A DNA stretch of 64,000 bases from JALEFZ01 sp039817415. GTDB taxonomy: Bacteria > Bacteroidota > Bacteroidia > J057. Location: positions 1 to 64,000 of the forward strand of contig JBCBVV010000021.1 in assembly GCA_039817415.1 (NCBI GenBank), given 5' to 3'. A program made the translations under genes and the position numbers. The notes under the pieces are model-generated. The model was not told where the DNA came from. It saw only the letters and a program-made list of their open reading frames with translations, and searched no databases. This document shows positions 15,930 through 25,316 of this stretch, piece by piece. The number at the start of each line of letters is the position of its first letter. Within the stretch, counting starts at the first letter, position 1.

Positions 15930-17603
15930 ATGCAGATGCGTAATTTTACTCTTACTCTATTAACTGGCGTCGTAACGCTCTTGCTGGCGGTCTGGTCGCT
16001 TCCTTCACTAGGACAGTGTACACCTGACCCTCAGTATACCAGCACAGGATTCTTTCCTGCTGTATTGCCAGTATCATGTGAAAACCAACCTTACAATACG
16101 ACTTTAACTGTCGTCATTCCGCTGGATACGGTTCTCACTATCTCAAACCCTTTTCCGTTAACTGTAAATGTTACCATTGACTCAATCGTTGTCAATGCCA
16201 TTACAGATTTGCCACCGGGTATAACCTTTGACTGTAATCCTACTTCTTGCGCATTGCCAGGGGGGGCAGCCAGTTGTATTCAACTTAGTGGCACACCTAC
16301 CACAGCGGGATCCTACCTGGTAGACATCGATGCCAATCTTCACGTCTCTTTTGGAGGTTCGCCTTTTGTCTTTCCAACAGTATTGACAGATACGCTGGAA
16401 ATGGTTGTAAATCCTGGTTTGGTAGCTAGTTTGGCCACAACTGATGCGGCTTGTGGGGCTTCGGATGGAACTGCCAAAGTCAATGTTACCTCAACTACTG
16501 GCCCATTTACCTTTGACTGGTCTACAGGTGCCATGACGGATAGCATTGGTGGGCTGGCTTCAGGTGCTTACACAGTTAGTGTTACGGATACTAATGGGTG
16601 TATGGTTATGTTAACAGCTACCATTGGTTCTTCGGCAGGAGATGTAGCGATTGATTCGGCAGGATCTACTGTAGCATGGACTGGCTGTGCGGAGGACGAT
16701 GGAGGAAATATCACCCTAGTTGCCACAGGTACCAATGGGCCTCTGACATACTCGTGGTCAAATAATACGAGCATGCAAAACCTGATGGGGGTTGGAGCAG
16801 GGACCTACTCTGTTACGGTTACTGACCAATCAGGATGTACCGATGTCGAGACCTTTACCATTGATGCCCCTGCTTCACTTGCTATTGCACAAATGGGCGC
16901 CGTTACAGATGTAAGCTGTAATGGAGGAGCTGATGGCGCTGCTGCTGTTATGGCATCAGGAGGGCAAGGAAACCTTAGCTACCTATGGGGAACACCTCAA
17001 ATGGAAACCTCTACGGCCGTTACTGGACTTTCTGCGGGTACCTTCCCCGTCAGTGTAACCGATGAATTGGGCTGTAGCAAGTCTGTAGATGTAACCATTG
17101 CTGAGCCAACTGCCATTGCAGTTACTTTTGATGTGATGGATGAAACCAATGCAGGAGCGAGCGATGGATCTGCCATGGCAAACGTTTCAGGAGGAACACC
17201 TCCCTATACCCTAAGCTGGGATACAGGAGCTGACAGCGCCAATTTGGTTGACTTGGGCCCTGGAATCTATGTTCTAACCATCACAGATGACAACGGATGT
17301 GTCCTGACCGATTCCGCCACCATCATGCAAGGACCTGATGCCATCATTGGATTGGAGAACATTGCCTTCCTAAATGTATATCCCAACCCTTCAACAGCAA
17401 ACTTTACCGTAGACCTAGAGCTGAGCAAGGCAGAGAATGTTAGCATGAGACTGGTGAATCTTCACGGACAGGTTGTATGGAGAAAGACTTTCGGTACAGC
17501 AGCCCTGATTCAGGAGAATGTTAGTATTGACCAAACTGGTATCTACCTATTAGAAGTAGAGGCTGGAAGTCAGCGTCATGCGATGAAGGTATTGATCAAA
17601 TAA
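15930..17603 (+). CDS. T9SS surface protein with SprB-like repeats
   Basis: A 557-residue exported protein. Signal peptide to about residue 28 (cleavage near SLGQ). After a Cys-rich, putative-Ig-like N-terminal region (30-165) come about four SprB-type repeats, each with the pattern (C)xGxxDGxAxVxxxGGxxPYTYxW followed by xGxYxVTVTDxxGC, around residues 170, 250, 325 and 405. The C-terminal 75 residues are a T9SS type A sorting domain (NVYPNPSTANFTVD to HAMKVLIK). SprB repeats belong to gliding adhesins, so a cell-surface adhesin is the likely role. ATG 15936 is an alternative start. A bidirectional terminator follows. Confidence 0.92.
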   Translation: MQMRNFTLTLLTGVVTLLLAVWSLPSLGQCTPDPQYTSTGFFPAVLPVSCENQPYNTTLTVVIPLDTVLTISNPFPLTVNVTIDSIVVNAITDLPPGITFDCNPTSCALPGGAASCIQLSGTPTTAGSYLVDIDANLHVSFGGSPFVFPTVLTDTLEMVVNPGLVASLATTDAACGASDGTAKVNVTSTTGPFTFDWSTGAMTDSIGGLASGAYTVSVTDTNGCMVMLTATIGSSAGDVAIDSAGSTVAWTGCAEDDGGNITLVATGTNGPLTYSWSNNTSMQNLMGVGAGTYSVTVTDQSGCTDVETFTIDAPASLAIAQMGAVTDVSCNGGADGAAAVMASGGQGNLSYLWGTPQMETSTAVTGLSAGTFPVSVTDELGCSKSVDVTIAEPTAIAVTFDVMDETNAGASDGSAMANVSGGTPPYTLSWDTGADSANLVDLGPGIYVLTITDDNGCVLTDSATIMQGPDAIIGLENIAFLNVYPNPSTANFTVDLELSKAENVSMRLVNLHGQVVWRKTFGTAALIQENVSIDQTGIYLLEVEAGSQRHAMKVLIK

Positions 17604-17627
17604 CAATAGAAGGCGATTGCCTCATGT

Positions 17628-17662
17628 AAAAAACGCGATCCTGGGTAAGGATCGCGTTTTTT
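17628..17662. terminator. Bidirectional terminator between convergent genes
   Basis: A perfect 14-bp stem (17628-17641 with 17649-17662) whose outer six pairs are A:T, so each strand ends in a T-run. It serves the T9SS gene ending at 17603 and the lipoprotein gene ending at 17686. Confidence 0.95.
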
Positions 17663-17685
17663 ATTCCTTTCGAGTTTACTTGTGT

Positions 17686-18150
17686 TTATCGTCCTAGGCT
17701 CATCTGCCATGTAATCCGAGCATCAAGGGAATCCTGCCTTAAAATATCCCAAACCCTAAACTCTGAGACATGTCGCCAAATCTGCTGAGAGCGACGATTC
17801 TCCAGAATCTGGAAGTTATAAGAGGTCTTTTCCCCATAGTTATCCTGTTCAAAATCGAAGGTTAATTCTACGAAGTTGTCCATTACTTCCCAACGGAAAC
17901 TATCTCCAACAACGGGTTCGGTTTTACCATATTCCTCTCCGCTATCCCAGAATCCTCGGCCATTATCTAAAAAGACAATGGCCCCTCTATCAGAAGTATC
18001 AAGACTGGAAATAAGAGACTGATCTCTGCTTTCTTCGAAAATCACCCGTTTGACCTCCCAATTGGCATCAGTAGCAGGAAGAATTCTGTCTAGATTGGCT
18101 TCACAGGAAAGGATCACACATGCTAGCAACAGGCTATATATCCATTTCAT
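17686..18150 (-). CDS. Lipoprotein, unknown function
   Basis: About 154 residues from the ATG at 18150, which gives a lipoprotein signal (WIYSLLLACVILSC). The upstream ATG at 18195 would bury it. The mature part is a small beta-rich domain: ANWEVKRVIFEE, GAIVFLDNGRGFWDSG, FRWEVMDNFVELTFDF and QIWRHVSEFRVWDIL. The alternation of strands and a W-x-V...F-x-W pattern resembles small lipocalin-like Bacteroidota lipoproteins, but no family can be claimed. It is divergent from the sirtuin gene. Confidence 0.75.
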   Translation of the reverse strand: MKWIYSLLLACVILSCEANLDRILPATDANWEVKRVIFEESRDQSLISSLDTSDRGAIVFLDNGRGFWDSGEEYGKTEPVVGDSFRWEVMDNFVELTFDFEQDNYGEKTSYNFQILENRRSQQIWRHVSEFRVWDILRQDSLDARITWQMSLGR

Positions 18151-18295
18151 ATCGGTCTTTTCTTCCAATATCGTAGCTATACATAGCCTTTTCAAGTTTC
18201 ACCATTAGAATTAGCATGATCTGACGATGTGACTTGCCTCAGGCGTTATTTTTTCTAAACTTCCGACCTACCAAAAATTGCTTGTTTTCCTGCCC

Positions 18296-19009
18296 ATGAA
18301 AAAAATAGTTGTACTAACAGGATCTGGCATTAGTGCCGAGAGTGGACTGAAAACCTTCCGAGATTCTGGAGGCTTATGGGAGGGCTTTAAGGTTGAAGAA
18401 GTAGCCTCTCCACAAGGGTTTCAAGCCAACCCTGAAAGGGTATTAGAATTTTACAACCAAAGAAGAAAGCAGGCCCAAGAAGCCCTTCCTAATGCCGGTC
18501 ATGAAGCCCTAGTGAAGTTGGAACAGGCTTACGAAGTTTTCATCGTTACCCAAAATGTAGATGATCTTCATGAAAGAGCTGGTTCTAGTCAGGTCCTCCA
18601 CCTCCATGGGCAATTGAATAAAGCTAGATCTGTCGTGAACGAAGACTGTATTTGTGAGATGGAGGGAGATATCAAGATCGGAGATCTAGGCGAAGATGGA
18701 CACCAATTGCGACCGCATATCGTGTGGTTTGGCGAATCTGTACCTATGATGGAGGAAGCTGCTATACTTTCTTCTATCGCTGATATTTTCGTCATCATTG
18801 GCACTTCTCTCAGCGTTTATCCTGCAAATGGTTTGGTAAACTTTGTTTCGGAGGAGGCGGACATCTACTTGGTGGATCCAGTCGTCCCTGCCTACGCCTT
18901 ACCGACTTCCGTTAATTTTTTCCAACATAAAGCTTCGGTGGGTGTTCCCCTTTTGGTAGAACAGCTACTGAAAGATATTTCCCCCGCTGACACATCACCT
19001 CAATCATAA
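18296..19009 (+). CDS. cobB: NAD-dependent sirtuin deacylase, SIRT5/CobB-like
   Basis: A 237-residue Sir2 enzyme from the ATG at 18296; the ATG at 18278 adds six residues. NAD-binding motifs GSGISAESGLKTFRD (9-23) and TQNVDDLHERAG (85-95), with catalytic His104 in LHLHG. Tyr53 and Arg56 form the YxxR motif that in SIRT5/CobB-type sirtuins binds succinyl and malonyl groups, so desuccinylase activity is plausible. The usual two CxxC zinc pairs are missing: only Cys118 and Cys120 (CIC) remain. LRPHIVWFGE and GTSLSVYPA are conserved. It lies 13 bp before surE in a two-gene operon closed by the terminator at 19834. Confidence 0.93.
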   Translation: MKKIVVLTGSGISAESGLKTFRDSGGLWEGFKVEEVASPQGFQANPERVLEFYNQRRKQAQEALPNAGHEALVKLEQAYEVFIVTQNVDDLHERAGSSQVLHLHGQLNKARSVVNEDCICEMEGDIKIGDLGEDGHQLRPHIVWFGESVPMMEEAAILSSIADIFVIIGTSLSVYPANGLVNFVSEEADIYLVDPVVPAYALPTSVNFFQHKASVGVPLLVEQLLKDISPADTSPQS

Positions 19010-19022
19010 ATCAATCGTATTC

Positions 19023-19802
19023 ATGAATAAACCTCCAAGAATACTTGTCTCTAATGACGATGGAATCCATGCTCCGGGTATAGCTGCCCTGGTGGAAGTA
19101 GCATCTGAATTCGGAGAAGTTATCACGGTAGCCCCCCTCTACGCACAAAGTGGAATGGGACACGCCATTAGCTTAAGCAAACCCCTTAGAATTAAGGAAC
19201 ACGATATATTCCCCAACATCAAATCTTACTCTGTCAATGGAACACCTGCTGATTGCGTGAAACTTGCCACGGGGGTATTGATGGACGTACAACCAGACTT
19301 GATTGTATCCGGAATCAACCATGGATATAATTCTTCCGTCAGCTCTATTTACTCTGGGACCTTATCTGCGGCCCGTGAAGGAGCCATTCAAGGCATTCCC
19401 TCCATTGGATTCTCTCTAGGTGATTTTAGCCATGAAGCTGATATGAGTGCCGCCAAGGTCGCTGCCAGAGCTGTTCTTGAAAAAGCTATAGCGCACCAGC
19501 TTCGCCCTGGTCAGTTGCTGAATGTCAACGTTCCCTACCTTCCTATTGAGGAAATAAAAGGAATTAAGATCGTAAGAATGGCCATGGGTAGATGGGTAGA
19601 AGAATTTGCAGAACGAGTAGATCCCTATGGAAGAAAATATTACTGGCTAACAGGTAATTTTTCCCTTCAAGACGAGGGCGAAGACACAGACATCCATGCT
19701 TTGGAAGATGGATATGTATCTGTTACTCCCATGACACACGATTTGACGCAGTATCAAGAGATTGCGCCATTGACCCAATGGCATTTTGAGCTAAAAAAAT
19801 AG
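19023..19802 (+). CDS. surE: 5'/3'-nucleotidase SurE
   Basis: A 259-residue SurE, normal length. It is a metal-dependent cytosolic nucleoside monophosphatase linked to stationary-phase survival. Motifs: LVSNDDGIHAPGI at residues 8-20, where Asp12 and Asp13 are metal ligands; APLYAQSGMGHAIS (Ser ligand region); NGTPADCVK; and VSGINHGYN with the Asn ligand; then YSGTLSAAREG. The C-terminus carries DIHALEDGYVSVTPM. It follows the sirtuin gene by 13 bp and ends at a clear terminator. Confidence 0.97.
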   Translation: MNKPPRILVSNDDGIHAPGIAALVEVASEFGEVITVAPLYAQSGMGHAISLSKPLRIKEHDIFPNIKSYSVNGTPADCVKLATGVLMDVQPDLIVSGINHGYNSSVSSIYSGTLSAAREGAIQGIPSIGFSLGDFSHEADMSAAKVAARAVLEKAIAHQLRPGQLLNVNVPYLPIEEIKGIKIVRMAMGRWVEEFAERVDPYGRKYYWLTGNFSLQDEGEDTDIHALEDGYVSVTPMTHDLTQYQEIAPLTQWHFELKK

Positions 19803-19833
19803 CGACTATATCAATCTCTATATATGCAAAATG

Positions 19834-19865
19834 AAAGGGCTGCCCTATTTAGGACAGCCTTTTTT
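19834..19865 (+). terminator. Terminator of the sirtuin-surE operon
   Basis: A 9-bp stem with one internal mismatch (19838-19846 with 19851-19859), ATTT loop and six T residues. Three further A:T pairs and a G:T pair extend the base of the stem. Confidence 0.9.
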
Positions 19866-19890
19866 ATACCATAAAAGTTCAGTTCTAGTC

Positions 19891-21357
19891 TTACTTCACA
19901 GCCACCATTTGTGTCCAGCTATGAAGATCACTCTTGACTCTCAATACATAGTTACCGGCATTGAGTTTCTCACGAGGTATCTTATAAAATGACTCTCTTC
20001 CGCTGGTTCTGAATACCACTTTCCCGCTGATGTCCACCAAATCGAGTCGAATCTCCAACAAGTCAGGATTCTCAAGTTCTACCTGAAGGAAATCTGTAAA
20101 TGGATTCGGGAATGCTTTTACGGAAAGATCGAAGAAACTATGGTTTCCAAATCTCTTACGGTTCAACAAGCTATCCATAGGCGTTGCCACCGCAGGTTTG
20201 GGTTCAGTGATCTCAAATGGGTTTTCATACAAGGGATCCTTGATGAAGTATGGGTCTGTCAAGGTCAACAGGAAAGCTTTCAAAGCATCCTTTTCATAGG
20301 CTGTAAGATCGAGTTTTATAGGATCGTTGTCTCCATTCCACTCTCTTAGTTCATGAGAAAGTGCAGGATTATCCTTTATACCAGAGTTGTAATGTTCAAT
20401 TACTTCTTCAATCGTTTTGAACCTTCCATCGTGCATGTATGGAGCTGTTAGTTCAATATTTCTTAGGGAAGGTGCCTTGAACAAGCCCATATCCCACGCA
20501 TTTCCAGTTACTCCACCAAGACCTTGATCTTCTGAATTATCTGCGTTCAAGCCGTTGTTGGATGGCATGAAACTAGCAAAGTGAGGGACAGCGTGGCAGT
20601 TGACGCAACGATTTTCGATGAATACGTTAAACCCGTCATTTTCAATCTGAGTGAAATCATTAAAAGGTGGCCAAGTAGTACCCTGAGCTTCGGCAGCTAG
20701 GTCGAACTTACTGTTCTTGCCAATCATCGAACGAACAAACTGTCCGATTGCAGCTGTAATTCTTTCTTCACTAATGTTCGCATTGCCAAAAGCGTCGGCA
20801 AATAATCCTGGATAAAAATCGGTTTCCTGTAGGCGATCAATTACCTCAGAAAACTTCATCCCCATTTCAACTTCACTGGTAACGGCCAGTTTTACCTGAT
20901 CTTTCAACACATCTGCGGATGCATCCCAGAAAAATCTTTGGATAGGCTGCATACGTGCATTGGTAAGTCCCATAGACTGACGTGTCGTCAACTCGCCATC
21001 AAATCCCTCTGAAAATTTTGCTGAGTCTGTAAATGCAAGAGATTGGTCGTGGCAGGAAGCACAAGAAATCTCAAGATTTTTGGAAAGACGTGTGTCATAG
21101 AAAAGTACTCTTCCCAGTCTCGCCCCTGCATTGGTGATGCTATTGTCAACTGGATTGTATTGATCTCCGTGATCCTGAAGGAAGGAAGGCAAGTTGGGAT
21201 TGCGGTACTCGTAGGGAGTTTCAGGTAAGACTGGAGAAGGGCCACTGTTAGTTACTCTTGCCTCAGTCAAGGTGCCATAGCTGGTAGGCATAAAAGGCAC
21301 CGCAGCAAATAGCAGGACTATAGCCATCAGTGCGAATGGGATAAAAATTTTCTTCAT
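19891..21357 (-). CDS. Di-haem cytochrome c peroxidase family protein with T9SS sorting domain
   Basis: A 488-residue MauG/CcpA-type protein. The N-terminal hydrophobic signal is IFIPFALMAIVLLFAAVPF. Two c-type haem sites are visible: Cys99-Ala-Ser-Cys102-His103 and Cys251-Val-Asn-Cys254-His255. GRVLFYDTRLSKNLEISCASCH and PSLRNIELTAPYMHDGRFKTIEEVIEHYNSG are family hallmarks, the latter giving the second-haem ligand region. Family enzymes reduce hydrogen peroxide or oxidise proteins in the periplasm. Unusually, the last 75 residues form a T9SS type A sorting domain (KAFPNPFTDFLQVEL to QMVAVK), pointing to export to the cell surface. Monocistronic. Confidence 0.93.
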   Translation of the reverse strand: MKKIFIPFALMAIVLLFAAVPFMPTSYGTLTEARVTNSGPSPVLPETPYEYRNPNLPSFLQDHGDQYNPVDNSITNAGARLGRVLFYDTRLSKNLEISCASCHDQSLAFTDSAKFSEGFDGELTTRQSMGLTNARMQPIQRFFWDASADVLKDQVKLAVTSEVEMGMKFSEVIDRLQETDFYPGLFADAFGNANISEERITAAIGQFVRSMIGKNSKFDLAAEAQGTTWPPFNDFTQIENDGFNVFIENRCVNCHAVPHFASFMPSNNGLNADNSEDQGLGGVTGNAWDMGLFKAPSLRNIELTAPYMHDGRFKTIEEVIEHYNSGIKDNPALSHELREWNGDNDPIKLDLTAYEKDALKAFLLTLTDPYFIKDPLYENPFEITEPKPAVATPMDSLLNRKRFGNHSFFDLSVKAFPNPFTDFLQVELENPDLLEIRLDLVDISGKVVFRTSGRESFYKIPREKLNAGNYVLRVKSDLHSWTQMVAVK

Positions 21358-21577
21358 GGTATAAAGCCGGTTACGTGTATGTGTAAAGGTCTAGTTCGTA
21401 TAAAGATAATTATAATTTTCAGACGCATCCTAAGTAAAAAACGCTACCTATTTTTCGGTTTTGGGATTTTTTACCAAAACGCTGACAAGTCAACTCTCTC
21501 TTTTTCAAGGAAGTTTTCCTCAATAGACTTTTTCTATCCTTTGATTAATCGGCTGGTCTTACACGCTTGAAGGACGT

Positions 21578-23383
21578 TTATACGTCAATGGCTCTATAAG
21601 CCTGCATACAAAACTCAACACATTCCTTCATATAATCCGCCCCAAAATCAAAGGCAATTCCTGCTCGTTCATAGATTTCAGGAATTGGGCGTGTATAGCC
21701 AAGCTTCAGTGCTTCCAAATAGTTAGTTAGTCCTTGTTCTGGGTTCTCACGATAGTTTTTCCAGACGCCAAAGGCTCCTAGCTGAGCAATGGCATATTCG
21801 ATGTAGTAGAAGGGATATTCGAAAATGTGTATCTGCTTGAGCCACATGCGCTCTAGATAATAGTCCAGCCCTTCCCAGCTAACTTCCTCTCCATGAAAAC
21901 GGGCATAGAACTCCTTCCACTTCATATATCTCTCTTCACGGCTATGGTCAGGATGATCATAAACCCACTGTTGGAAAGCATCTACTGTTGCAATCCATGG
22001 AAATAGTGAAATACATCTTCTCAATTGACGCTTCTGAGCACGCTTCATGGCATGTTCATCATCATAAAATACCTTATACCCCTCCAGACAAAGCAATTCC
22101 ATTGAGTGAGAAGCCAATTCTGCTACCTCCGCAGGAGTGGATTTTACGGCGCCTATCGGCAAGTCCCTTGTTAAGAAAGTATGGACTGCATGCCCACTTT
22201 CGTGGAACATCGTGACGACATCGGCTTGTGTACCAGATGCATTCATGAAGATGAATGGAATACCTGACTCCATCAAAGGGTAGTTGTATCCACCGGGAGC
22301 TTTACCGACACGGCTATCCAGATCAAGAAAGCCCTTGTCATGCATAATCTCGATCATCTCCCCTAGTTCGGGGCGAAGGTCTTTCAATGCCGTAACCGTT
22401 CCTTTTCTAAGTTCCTCTCCTCCATGGAAAGGGGAAAGGGGTTCCTGTCCATATATATCAACGCCTCCATCCCAAGGTCTGAGTTCATCTAATCCAAGTC
22501 TTTCCTTTCGCTCTTTGGCAAATTCCTGCATGACAGGTTTTACCACTGTTTCTACCGCTTCATGAAATGCTTTGGTATCCGCAGGGGTGTAATCAAAACG
22601 CCCCATACTTTCAAACTTGTATTGGGTATAGGAGGAATAACCTGCATTCTTGGCCATCGAATGGCGTAGTTCAACCAATTTATCGAAGACTTCCTCCAAT
22701 TTATCCGCGTCCTCAGCTCTTCTTTTGTTGACTTTTTCCCATATCAATTCTCTCAACGAACGGTCTCCGCTCTCCAAATATTTGGATGCCTGCTGAAGGG
22801 TAAGGGTTTGGCCATCATGCTCAATGGTCATGGCTCCATTAAGTGCGCCGAACTGCCTACTCGTATTTTGAGCCTCCATGGACAATGCCACATTTTCTTC
22901 ACGGAAGAGTTCAATGTTTCTTTTGACAGATCGAACATAAGTCAGATAAGGCTCCTGTGGAAGTTGACCGAAAAAGGGGCTTGCGGCCATTTTTCTATTC
23001 AACTTATCCTCATAGGTAGAGAGGTGAGGAAAAATGTCATTTAGGAATGTCTGATAAGCCTGCTGTTTTTCTTCATTGGCTGTATCACATGTCATTCCTA
23101 TGTATCTCCAGGCAAAATCCTCAGAAACAACGGCATCCAACTCGCTTCTATCTTGAAGGAAGGCCATAAGTTTGTCTGCGGAATCTAATTCTGCTTCCTC
23201 TAACTTCTTCAAATAAGGTTCAAGTGCTTCCCATGTAGTAATGGAAAAATCTGAGGGAAGGAATTGTCGTGCTTGCTTTCTGTCTGTAAGCTGCAAATAC
23301 TCTTTCATAAGATCCGGTCGTGTGAGATAGGATAATTGTTGTGAATGACCTGTAGAAGTGTCTTCAGAAACCTTTGCGATCAA
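21578..23383 (-). CDS. M3-family oligoendopeptidase
   Basis: A 601-residue cytosolic zinc metallopeptidase of the M3 (PepF/thimet) family. The active site is FHESGHAVH with zinc ligands His394 and His398 and catalytic Glu395; the downstream Glu ligand lies in EVAELASHSMELL. The N-terminal helical region ends near 200. FIFMNASGTQADVVTMFHESGH and the C-terminal GLDYYLERMWLKQIHIFEYPFYYIEYAIAQLG are typical of the family. It degrades short peptides. A terminator-like hairpin lies 39-71 bp upstream of its ATG, in what would be its 5' leader (see 23422-23454). No signal peptide. Confidence 0.95.
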   Translation of the reverse strand: MIAKVSEDTSTGHSQQLSYLTRPDLMKEYLQLTDRKQARQFLPSDFSITTWEALEPYLKKLEEAELDSADKLMAFLQDRSELDAVVSEDFAWRYIGMTCDTANEEKQQAYQTFLNDIFPHLSTYEDKLNRKMAASPFFGQLPQEPYLTYVRSVKRNIELFREENVALSMEAQNTSRQFGALNGAMTIEHDGQTLTLQQASKYLESGDRSLRELIWEKVNKRRAEDADKLEEVFDKLVELRHSMAKNAGYSSYTQYKFESMGRFDYTPADTKAFHEAVETVVKPVMQEFAKERKERLGLDELRPWDGGVDIYGQEPLSPFHGGEELRKGTVTALKDLRPELGEMIEIMHDKGFLDLDSRVGKAPGGYNYPLMESGIPFIFMNASGTQADVVTMFHESGHAVHTFLTRDLPIGAVKSTPAEVAELASHSMELLCLEGYKVFYDDEHAMKRAQKRQLRRCISLFPWIATVDAFQQWVYDHPDHSREERYMKWKEFYARFHGEEVSWEGLDYYLERMWLKQIHIFEYPFYYIEYAIAQLGAFGVWKNYRENPEQGLTNYLEALKLGYTRPIPEIYERAGIAFDFGADYMKECVEFCMQAYRAIDV

Positions 23384-23770
23384 ATTACGGTTTTCGTTTT
23401 CAATTCCCTATGTGAGAAAAAGAAAAAACCCAGCGAATCTCACGACTCACTGGGCAAACTGTAGCTTTTTGTAAAAATTTCCCTAACACTCATGCACAAT
23501 ATGATGACCTACACCTTATTTACCATGGAAAAAAAAGTAAGATAGTAACGCAAAAAGTAGATAAAAACAGGGAGAAAACTACCCCTTAATGGTAATATTT
23601 AACAGAAAGACACAGGCATAATTTATTGAATATCAAATATTTAAAAAAATAACCTATCTAAGGAAGCTGGTAAATAATCATGCCTTTTTGTCTCCTTTTC
23701 GAATAAATAATAATTTGTCCATATAAGCCTTCACAGGCTTTTCGAACTATTCTATGTGGCAACTTTGTAA
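23384..23770. other. Intergenic region, divergent genes
   Basis: 387 bp without a convincing ORF between the M3 peptidase and the helical-repeat gene. It contains one minus-strand terminator-like hairpin at 23422-23454 and is otherwise AT-rich. I see no tRNA-like or repeated structure. A CAACTTTG stretch just before 23771 resembles a degraded -7 element for the plus-strand gene. Confidence 0.6.
23422..23454 (-). terminator. Orphan terminator-like hairpin upstream of the M3 peptidase
   Basis: Stem CCCAG/CTGGG (23429-23433 with 23450-23454), extended inside by two pairs after one mismatch. On the minus strand it is followed by TTTTTT and then more T-rich sequence. No minus-strand gene ends before it, so it is either an attenuator in the peptidase leader or the end of a small RNA. 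Confidence 0.6.
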
Positions 23771-25219
23771 TTGGGTGAGGTGGATCGTATCCGAAAATTG
23801 TATTTTTCTTTCTCTAAAACTGAAATGAGGTATTTGAAATATTACCTCGATGCCTTTCACGTAAAAGGGCCTAATCGATCTCTGGAACTCATCAAACTAC
23901 TCGAAAAAAATCCAGATATCTCCAACCATGACATGGCAGAGCGCCTGTATGGGAATCCTAAATCAAAGGCCTTTAGCATGCTTAAGGCCCGCCTATATAC
24001 CAGAATGCTAGAGACCATTTCCCTCAGCATCAACTTCCAAAACAATCCAGAAATCAAGGATGATCCCGATTCTTACCATACCATTGAGGATCAAAAAAAT
24101 CTCTTTTTCGCCAACCTACTCAAAAGAAGAGGCCAAAGAGAATTGGCTCTGGATATGTACGAACGAGTATACAAATCTTCTTTACAGCGAGGAAAACCAG
24201 AAACTCGATTAGAGGCCTTGGTTGGGATGGGCTCTACCATCAAAGACCCACAACTATACCAAAGAACCATCCTCCCCCACATTGAAGAAGCCAAACAGGA
24301 GTACCTAACAGATTTGGATGCGATCAAACACTTTGACGCCCATCGACTTCAAAGAGCGGGAAAGACTTCGGTTCGCGAAGAGGAGCTTTCTAAATTGGAA
24401 GAGGCCTTTCAAGAAATAGAAAGCCGCTTGGATGATTTTCCTGCTCCCCGTGCCATGTATTTGTATCATCTGCTCAGGATTGATTACCATTTCCAAAAAG
24501 AGGATTTCAAACTATCCAGGAAACATCTGGCCAGCCTAAGAGAACTATTTGACACATATCCTGGTCTAGGATCAAAAAATCGCCTTGGGGTCCAATATAT
24601 CAAACTTGCTGCCATCGAGACCATGACATTCCATTACCAAGAAGGTTATGAGAGTGCCTCCAAAGCTCAGGCGTTTTTCAAGCCGCATAGACACAATTAT
24701 TTGGTTTCGCTGATCTACAAAAGTTTTGCCTCTGTCTTTCTCGGAAAACTAGATGCCTGCCTAGAAGAAATTAATGCTTTTGAAGAATACCGGAATTTCC
24801 ATAAGGAAATGGAGTATGACGTTATGGTTTATGTAAAAGCCTGTATTCTATACATGAAAGGTGAGCTCAAAGAAGCGTACAATGTTCTTACCAGCATGAA
24901 TAGCCTGATGCATGACAAGGAAGGCTGGAATGTAGGGCTACGCATTTTTGAAATTCTCCTGCTTATTGAGCGTGATTTGAAGGACCTTGTTCCCAATAAA
25001 TTAGATAGCCTCAGAAAGCATCTCTCCAAGTATGAGGTAGAAGATAGAATGAATATCATCTACAAAATCTTGGTTATGCTAGAGCGGAAGAACTACAATT
25101 TCGCCTTGACCCTGGGTGAAATGGATGAGGAAATGGAGAAATTAAAAGTTGATCTACCTTGGACGCCCATGAACCATGAGATTATCCGTTTTGACACCTG
25201 GTTTGAGCAAAGGGTATAA
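23771..25219 (+). CDS. Helical-repeat protein, unknown function
   Basis: About 482 residues if translation starts at TTG 23771; GTG 23780 (giving VDRIRKLYF) or ATG 23825 are alternatives, and no ATG lies at the natural N-terminus. It has no signal peptide. The N-terminal 100 residues (LYFSFSKTEMRYLKYYL, KAFSMLKARLYTRMLETISL) look like a helical, winged-helix-like region; the rest consists of TPR-like helical pairs (RRGQRELALDMYERVYKSS, YHYQEGYESASKAQAFF). I recognise no catalytic motif. It resembles unannotated TPR-type proteins of Bacteroidota. Probably cytosolic scaffold; the start is uncertain. Confidence 0.75.
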   Translation: MGEVDRIRKLYFSFSKTEMRYLKYYLDAFHVKGPNRSLELIKLLEKNPDISNHDMAERLYGNPKSKAFSMLKARLYTRMLETISLSINFQNNPEIKDDPDSYHTIEDQKNLFFANLLKRRGQRELALDMYERVYKSSLQRGKPETRLEALVGMGSTIKDPQLYQRTILPHIEEAKQEYLTDLDAIKHFDAHRLQRAGKTSVREEELSKLEEAFQEIESRLDDFPAPRAMYLYHLLRIDYHFQKEDFKLSRKHLASLRELFDTYPGLGSKNRLGVQYIKLAAIETMTFHYQEGYESASKAQAFFKPHRHNYLVSLIYKSFASVFLGKLDACLEEINAFEEYRNFHKEMEYDVMVYVKACILYMKGELKEAYNVLTSMNSLMHDKEGWNVGLRIFEILLLIERDLKDLVPNKLDSLRKHLSKYEVEDRMNIIYKILVMLERKNYNFALTLGEMDEEMEKLKVDLPWTPMNHEIIRFDTWFEQRV

Positions 25220-25316
25220 GAATCAACCTAATTTTCCACTCGGCAAAACTTTGATCAGCCAGACTCAGTGTTATGCTGTTCATTTATTTACTTGCTTTTC
25301 GCATAACCCAAGTTGT

